64,000 bases of DNA, taken from the NCBI RefSeq assembly GCF_023499255.1, contig NZ_CP092183.1, positions 689,501-753,500 on the forward strand, in the 5' to 3' direction. Each line of letters begins with the position of its first letter. Position 1 is the stretch's first letter. The notes beneath the pieces were generated by a model that was not told where the DNA came from, ran no database searches, and saw only the letters and a program-made list of their open reading frames with translations. This stretch comes from Couchioplanes caeruleus. GTDB taxonomy: Bacteria; Actinomycetota; Actinomycetes; Mycobacteriales; Micromonosporaceae. The translations under genes were made by a program, and so were the position numbers. Positions 59,682 through 64,000 of this stretch are shown piece by piece.

Positions 59682-61148
59682 TCAGCCGAGGCTGGCGATC
59701 TGGCCGGAGAGCCAGGTGGACTGCGACTTGAGCTTGGAGAGGGCGGTCTCCAGGCCCGAGTACTGCTTCTGCAGCGCCTCCTGGCGGCCCACCAGCCGTA
59801 CGCCCCAGTCGTCGATCTGCAGGTTCAGGCTGTCGATGACGTTCTTGCGGCCGGTGATGGACGAGGTGATGTTGCTGTTCTGGGTGTTCGCCAGCGCCTC
59901 GAACTTGTCGGCGAAGGCGACCCCCGCCTCCTTGATGGCGCTCGGGTCCGCGTTGTACGCGGCGGTGAACTTGGCCGCGTCGAAGGTCATCTGGCCGGAC
60001 GAGTCGAGGGCGATGCCGAGCTTGCTCAGGCTGCCGAAGTTGACGATGTTGGCCTTGTCCGCGGTGATGTCCGCCGGCGTCGCCGTCTTGGGGTCCGGCG
60101 CCGCGGGCGCACCCGCCTTGCGGTACGACAGGCCCTGGCTGATCGCGCTCAGCACCTGCTGGGTCATCTGCCGCACGGAGAAGTCGCCGGTCAGCGGCGA
60201 CCCCTTCTTGGTCTCCGGGTCGTACGCGGTCTGCTTCTTGATCTCGCCGAGCGCGCCGTTGGCGGCGTCCACGAGCGCCTGGAACTTGGCGGCGATGCCG
60301 GACACGTCCGAGACGGAGGTGACGGTCACGTCGTCCTCGACCTTGCCGACGGTCAGGCTCACGCCGGCCATCAACCCGGTGAAGGTGTTCGTGCCGCTGC
60401 TGAGCGTGTAGCCGCCGGGGGCCGCGTCGCCGCCGCCGACCTCGACGACCGCGTCGGCGGCCGTGGTGCCCGGGACGAGCCCGTACGCGTCGGCGGCGGC
60501 GTTCTCGAGGCCGGAGACGGCGAACGCGTTGCCGGCGCCGGTCTTCGTGCCGTTCAGCTGGAGCACGCTCTGCGAGCTGCCGACCTGCACGAGCGTCGCC
60601 TTGACGCCGAGCCCGGCGCCGTTGATGGCCGCCTGGATCCCCTTCGCGGACTTGTCCTTGCTGACGTCGATCTCCACCGGCGTCCCGGTGACCACGCCGT
60701 TCTCCACCTTGCCGATGGTGATCGAGATCTTGTCGGGGACGTCCAGCTGGACGCCGCGGGTCTTCGTCGGGTCGTTCGGGTACGCCGGGTCCTGCTCGGT
60801 CGACGTGTCCACGCGCATGGTGGCGGACTGGGCCGTGGCGAGCGCCTTGACCGAGAACTTCACCGCGCCGGCCACCGCGTCGGTGCCCCCGGTGGCGGTC
60901 GCCGTCACGGAGGTCGAGCTGGAGGTGGGCCGGACGGCGCGCCAGGTGCTGAGCTGGCTCAGGGTGTCGGCGGCGGTCTTCATCGCCGAGACCTTCGTGT
61001 TGACGGCCTGGTATGACGTGACCACCGCCTCGGCGGCGGAGACCTTCGACTTCAGGCGGGTCTGCGGGGCCGCCTCGACCTGCATCAGTGAGCTGATCAT
61101 GGACGAGGTGCTGAGACCACTGACGAGGCCGTCGATCGAGCTGGTCAC
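59682..61148 (-). CDS. fliD: Flagellar filament cap protein FliD
   Basis: The 488-residue protein has the FliD N-terminus (SIDGLVSGLSTSSMISSLMQ, VEAAPQTRLKSKVSAAEAVV) and C-terminal coiled coil (LDSSGQMTFDAAKFTAAYNA; LNLQIDDWGVRLVGRQEALQ). A beta-rich region lies between. Five or so copies cap the filament and help flagellin fold on. It has no visible FliA-type promoter of its own and probably depends on readthrough from fliC past the weak hairpin at 61185-61219. Confidence 0.94.
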   Translation of the reverse strand: MTSSIDGLVSGLSTSSMISSLMQVEAAPQTRLKSKVSAAEAVVTSYQAVNTKVSAMKTAADTLSQLSTWRAVRPTSSSTSVTATATGGTDAVAGAVKFSVKALATAQSATMRVDTSTEQDPAYPNDPTKTRGVQLDVPDKISITIGKVENGVVTGTPVEIDVSKDKSAKGIQAAINGAGLGVKATLVQVGSSQSVLQLNGTKTGAGNAFAVSGLENAAADAYGLVPGTTAADAVVEVGGGDAAPGGYTLSSGTNTFTGLMAGVSLTVGKVEDDVTVTSVSDVSGIAAKFQALVDAANGALGEIKKQTAYDPETKKGSPLTGDFSVRQMTQQVLSAISQGLSYRKAGAPAAPDPKTATPADITADKANIVNFGSLSKLGIALDSSGQMTFDAAKFTAAYNADPSAIKEAGVAFADKFEALANTQNSNITSSITGRKNVIDSLNLQIDDWGVRLVGRQEALQKQYSGLETALSKLKSQSTWLSGQIASLG

Positions 61149-61184
61149 GGGGCGCCTACTTTCCTGCCGGGTACAAATGTGAAA

Positions 61185-61219
61185 CGGGGGTAGCCGGCGC
61201 CGTCTGCCAGCTACCCCCG
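61185..61219 (-). terminator. Hairpin after the flagellin gene
   Basis: A 10-base stem (61185-61194 with 61210-61219) encloses a 15-base loop, 52 bases after the fliC stop. It probably reduces readthrough into fliD so that flagellin is made in excess. Confidence 0.65.
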
Positions 61220-61270
61220 ACTATTCGGTTGTCAGCGATATTCAGTTAGGAGTTGCCGGTAGCGGTTCGG

Positions 61271-62470
61271 TTAGCGCAGCAGCGACAGAACGTTCTGCGA
61301 GGCCTGGTTGGCCTGCGACAGCATCGAGGTGCCGGCCTGGGTCAGGATCTGGTTCCGGGTGAAGGAGACCATCTCCTGCGCCATGTCGGTGTCACGGATG
61401 CGCGACTCCGACGCGGACAGGTTCTCGACCGAGACGTTCAGGTTGTTGATCGTGTGCTCGAACCGGTTCTGGTACGCACCGAGCGTGGCGCGCTGGTCCG
61501 ACACCCCCTGGATGGCGGTGTCGAGGGCGTCGATCGCGGCCTGCGGGTCCGTGGTCAGGTCCAGGCCGCTCGTGCCCAGAGCCGTGGCGCTGATCGCGTC
61601 GATCGAGATGCTCATGGTCTCGCCCGAGTTGGCGCCGATCTGGAACGTGCCCGAGTTGGCACCCGCCACCGGGGTCGCGCCGGACGCCGCCGTGCCGGCA
61701 CCGGTCAGGGAGGTGAGGCCCGTACCGCCGCCGTCGCTGACCGAGAACTCCTTGTTGCCGGAGAACGTGGTCTTGTAGCCGGCCTTGTCGGCCGTGACGT
61801 CGAGCTTGACCTTGATCTCGTCGCCCTTGTAGCCGCTCTGCTTCAGCGCGGACGAGATCGCGTCGTTGTACGCGGACTCGACCTCCTTGGCGGTGGCGTT
61901 CGCGCCGATGTTGCCGGTGGTCACCGAGATCTCGTTGCCGGCGCCCAGCGCGACGCCGTTCACGGTGTCGATCTGGAACGTCTGCGCACCCGTCGGCAGC
62001 GAGGCGGCCGCCTGGGTGGTGGACGACTGGAACGACTTGCCGAAGGAGCCGTCGAGCAGCTTGGACTTGCCGAACGACGTGGTGCTGCCGATCCGGTCCA
62101 GCTCCTGGTTCAGCTGGCCGAACTCCTTCTGCGCGGCCGCGGTGGCCTCGCTGTCCTGCGAACCGCCGTTGGCGGCCTGCACGGACAGGTCACGCATGCG
62201 CTGCAGGATCGAGGTGACCTCGTTGAGCGCACCCTCAGCGGTCTGCGCGACGCTGATGCCGTCCTGGGCGTTGCGGACGGCGACCTTCAGGCCACCGACC
62301 TGCGAACGCAGGCCCTCGGAGATCGAGAGGCCGGCCGCGTCGTCGGCCGCGCGGTTGATGCGGAAACCGCTGGACAGCTTCTCCAGCGACTTCGACATCT
62401 GGCTGTCGGTGACCGACAGGTTCCGGTAGGCGTTCTGGGCGGCGATGTTCTGGTTGATGCGGAGACCCAT
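61271..62470 (-). CDS. fliC: Flagellin FliC
   Basis: The 399-residue filament subunit has the conserved D0/D1 N-terminus ([40 protein letters not shown]) and C-terminus ([24 protein letters not shown] segment, [25 protein letters not shown]). A variable surface domain of about 150 residues lies between. It is the only flagellin gene in the window. AAGGAGG stands eight bases before the ATG. It has the best-placed FliA-type promoter and a downstream hairpin. Confidence 0.96.
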   Translation of the reverse strand: MGLRINQNIAAQNAYRNLSVTDSQMSKSLEKLSSGFRINRAADDAAGLSISEGLRSQVGGLKVAVRNAQDGISVAQTAEGALNEVTSILQRMRDLSVQAANGGSQDSEATAAAQKEFGQLNQELDRIGSTTSFGKSKLLDGSFGKSFQSSTTQAAASLPTGAQTFQIDTVNGVALGAGNEISVTTGNIGANATAKEVESAYNDAISSALKQSGYKGDEIKVKLDVTADKAGYKTTFSGNKEFSVSDGGGTGLTSLTGAGTAASGATPVAGANSGTFQIGANSGETMSISIDAISATALGTSGLDLTTDPQAAIDALDTAIQGVSDQRATLGAYQNRFEHTINNLNVSVENLSASESRIRDTDMAQEMVSFTRNQILTQAGTSMLSQANQASQNVLSLLR

Positions 62471-62535
62471 GGTGTTTCCTCCTTGAGTGCGGGTCCGTGG
62501 CGGCTCATCCGTAAGCCGTTGGCGTTGCGCCAGTC

Positions 62536-62563
62536 AGATCGGCGGTCCTCCGCCGGTCATGAG
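62536..62563 (-). promoter_or_regulatory. FliA-type promoter of the flagellin gene
   Basis: On the minus strand CTCA (62560-62563), a 16-base spacer and GCCGATCT (62536-62543) agree with the flagellar pattern. Flagellin is a standard FliA target, which anchors the pattern seen at the other operons. Confidence 0.85.
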
Positions 62564-62633
62564 CAGTCTGCGAAATTTCTTCGGGCTTTTCGGGCGATTG
62601 CCAGATCTCCGGCCTGCTACCGGGTGGAAACCC

Positions 62634-62661
62634 CTCAGAGACCCACCGGCCGTGCCGACCT
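62634..62661 (+). promoter_or_regulatory. FliA-type promoter of flgN-flgK
   Basis: CTCA (62634-62637), a 16-base spacer and GCCGACCT (62654-62661) match the shared flagellar pattern on the plus strand, divergent from the fliC promoter. The flgN start follows 61 bases later. Confidence 0.78.
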
Positions 62662-62722
62662 GTCCGGATGAGCAGGGAACGCGCCGTCCGGGCCGTCCCG
62701 CATGAGGAAGACGGAGGACCGG

Positions 62723-63208
62723 GTGAGCCTGACCGACCTGTCCAGCGTCCTGTGGCGGGCGCGTGAGCTGCTGGAGCTTCTGCTGTTCAAGCTCGAGGAG
62801 GAGCAGCTGCTCCTGGCCTCCAACCGCTCCCGCTGGCTGGCGCACGCCACCCGCGAGGTCGAGGTGGTGCTGGACCAGATCCGGCAGACCGAGGTGGCCC
62901 GTGCGGCGTACGCGCAGGCCGTCGCGCTCGAGCTGGGGCTGCCGGCGGAGGCGTCCCTGGGCCAGCTCGCCGACGCGGCGCCCGCGCCGTGGTCGGACCT
63001 GCTGCACCAGCACCGCAAGGCGTTCCTGACCCTGACCCAGGAGATCGGGACCATGGCGGAGGCCAACCGGGACCTGCTCACGGCCGGCCAGCGCGCGGCT
63101 CGCGAAACCATGCTCGCGTTCGCCGGAACAGTGGAAACGTATGGCCCGCAGGGCAAGACCGTCAGCGGCGGAGTGCGCCGCCCGAGCCTGGTGGACGAGG
63201 CAATCTGA
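62723..63208 (+). CDS. flgN: Flagellar export chaperone FlgN
   Basis: The 161-residue helical protein resembles FlgN, the chaperone of hook-filament junction proteins FlgK and FlgL. It has LWRARELLELLLFKLEEEQL, LLASNRSRWLAHATREVEVV and LHQHRKAFLTLTQEIGTMAE. GTG 62723 with GGAGG in front is preferred over ATG 62702. Its stop overlaps the flgK ATG, matching chaperone and client. Confidence 0.87.
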   Translation: MSLTDLSSVLWRARELLELLLFKLEEEQLLLASNRSRWLAHATREVEVVLDQIRQTEVARAAYAQAVALELGLPAEASLGQLADAAPAPWSDLLHQHRKAFLTLTQEIGTMAEANRDLLTAGQRAARETMLAFAGTVETYGPQGKTVSGGVRRPSLVDEAI

Positions 63209-64000
63209 TGGGTAGCAGCTTCGGCAGTATCAACACCGCGCTGACCTCGCTGTACGCGCAGCGCCGCGGCCTCGACGTGGCCGGCCAGAACATCGCGAAC
63301 GCGACGACCGAGGGCTACACCCGCCAGCGGGTCGACATGCAGGCGCAGGTCGGCTCGACCGTGGGCGTGCGCTGGGCGACGACCGACGGCCTCGGCACCG
63401 GCGTGGCGGTCAGCGACGTGCAGCGGCTCCGCGACCAGTACCTGGAGAACCGCGGCCGTACGGAGCACGCGAACAGCGCCTACCTGTCCAACCAGGCGGC
63501 CACGTACACGTCGCTGGAGGATGTCTTCGCCGAGCCGAGCAGCACCGCGCTGCAGGCGCAGATGCACGACATGTGGGCCGCATGGGGCGACGTCGGCGAC
63601 GAGCCGACCAGCGTCGCCGCCCGGTCCGCGCTGCTGCAGCAGAGCAGCGTCGTCGCCGAGGGGCTGAACAGTGCCTACGGCGCGCTGGACGCGCAGTGGT
63701 CGGCGAACGCCACCCAGCTCACCAAGTACGCCGCCGAGGTGAACACCGCGGCCGGCACGATCGCCCAGCTCAACGACTCGATCGTGAAGGCGAAGGCGAC
63801 CGGCGTGGTGGTGAACGAGCTCGAGGACCGCCGTGACCTGGCGGTCATGAAGCTGTCGGAGCTCGTCGGCGCGACCGCCTCGGTCCGCGACGACGGCTCG
63901 ATGGACGTGTACGTCGGCAACGCCCTGCTGGTGAACCGGACGACGACCCGGCCGATGACGGCCACCGCGGGCGTCTCCACCCTGGACGCTCAGCGCGACT
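63208..64000 (+). CDS. flgK: Hook-filament junction protein FlgK, N-terminal part
   Basis: The frame is open from ATG 63208 to the window edge (264 codons), so the C-terminus is missing. The N-terminal motif GSINTALTSLYAQRRGLDVA, GQNIANATTEGYTRQRVDMQ and the long helices (EDVFAEPSSTALQAQMHDMW; LNDSIVKAKATGVVVNELED) are typical of FlgK, the first junction protein between hook and filament. It is translationally coupled to flgN. flgL is expected next. Confidence 0.94.
   Translation, partial: MGSSFGSINTALTSLYAQRRGLDVAGQNIANATTEGYTRQRVDMQAQVGSTVGVRWATTDGLGTGVAVSDVQRLRDQYLENRGRTEHANSAYLSNQAATYTSLEDVFAEPSSTALQAQMHDMWAAWGDVGDEPTSVAARSALLQQSSVVAEGLNSAYGALDAQWSANATQLTKYAAEVNTAAGTIAQLNDSIVKAKATGVVVNELEDRRDLAVMKLSELVGATASVRDDGSMDVYVGNALLVNRTTTRPMTATAGVSTLDAQRD

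Noticed and set aside
61149..61184. FliA-type promoter directly before fliD
   Set aside because: No CTCA/GCCGA pair with 15-17 spacing exists there; readthrough from fliC is the simpler explanation.
1..64000. tRNA or rRNA genes, CRISPR arrays, insertion sequences, prophage or attachment sites
   Set aside because: None recognised; the only low-complexity repeat is the short in-frame run in fliK.

Overview
The window is high-GC actinobacterial DNA. A complete-looking flagellar and chemotaxis region beside mshD, a glnR orthologue and an hbhA orthologue points to a motile-spore member of the Micromonosporaceae, most likely Actinoplanes or a close relative. This assignment rests on gene content and promoter motifs; no database comparison was possible.

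Bases 1-10700 hold housekeeping and nutrient genes. A cut-off pstS lies behind a PHO-box-like array, followed by an MFS transporter fused to a universal stress domain and a free stress protein. mshD and glnR come next, then a membrane protein and an LmeA-like lipid-binding protein. A cysteine-rich leader peptide precedes a thiosulfate sulfurtransferase/DUF1416 pair, followed by DsrE, nitrobindin and aminotransferase genes. Bases 10690-16300 hold a Fur-family regulator with ygfZ, a BKACE enzyme with an asparaginase, and the set XRE regulator - hbhA - DUF2516 - hydrolase. Bases 16300-25500 hold a secreted PKD-type protein, an EI24 membrane protein, a LacI/GH1 pair, a maleylpyruvate isomerase-like protein, murB, a CAP-domain protein and a divergent histidine kinase/response regulator pair.

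Bases 25535-33054 are one chemotaxis operon on the + strand: cheA, cheW, an unknown gene, cheB, cheR, cheY, cheX, a second cheY and a divergent CheC/CheX-like gene. It ends at a strong terminator. No chemoreceptor gene is present. A sulfotransferase gene and a small membrane protein gene separate it from the flagellar genes.

Bases 34417-62470 are flagellar genes, nearly all on the - strand. In transcription order they are fliC, fliD, fliS, an unknown gene, flgB, flgC, fliE, fliF, fliG, fliH, fliI, [TetR/SnoaL-like insertion], fliJ, a cell-wall hydrolase, fliK, flgD, flgE, flbD, motA, motB, fliL, fliM, fliN, fliO, fliP, fliR, flhB, flhA and an flhF-like gene. flgN and the start of flgK run the other way to the right edge. 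Seven operons start behind CTCA-N16/17-G(C/T)CGA elements, which suggests that one FliA-type sigma factor controls both flagella and chemotaxis.

The most notable points are: tandem MshEN-like (possible c-di-GMP-binding) repeats inside CheA; an FlhF-like protein without a P-loop; no fliQ at its usual place between fliP and fliR; a FliM without the usual CheY-binding peptide whose promoter implies a leaderless message; and a self-contained TetR module with three matching operators placed between fliI and fliJ.
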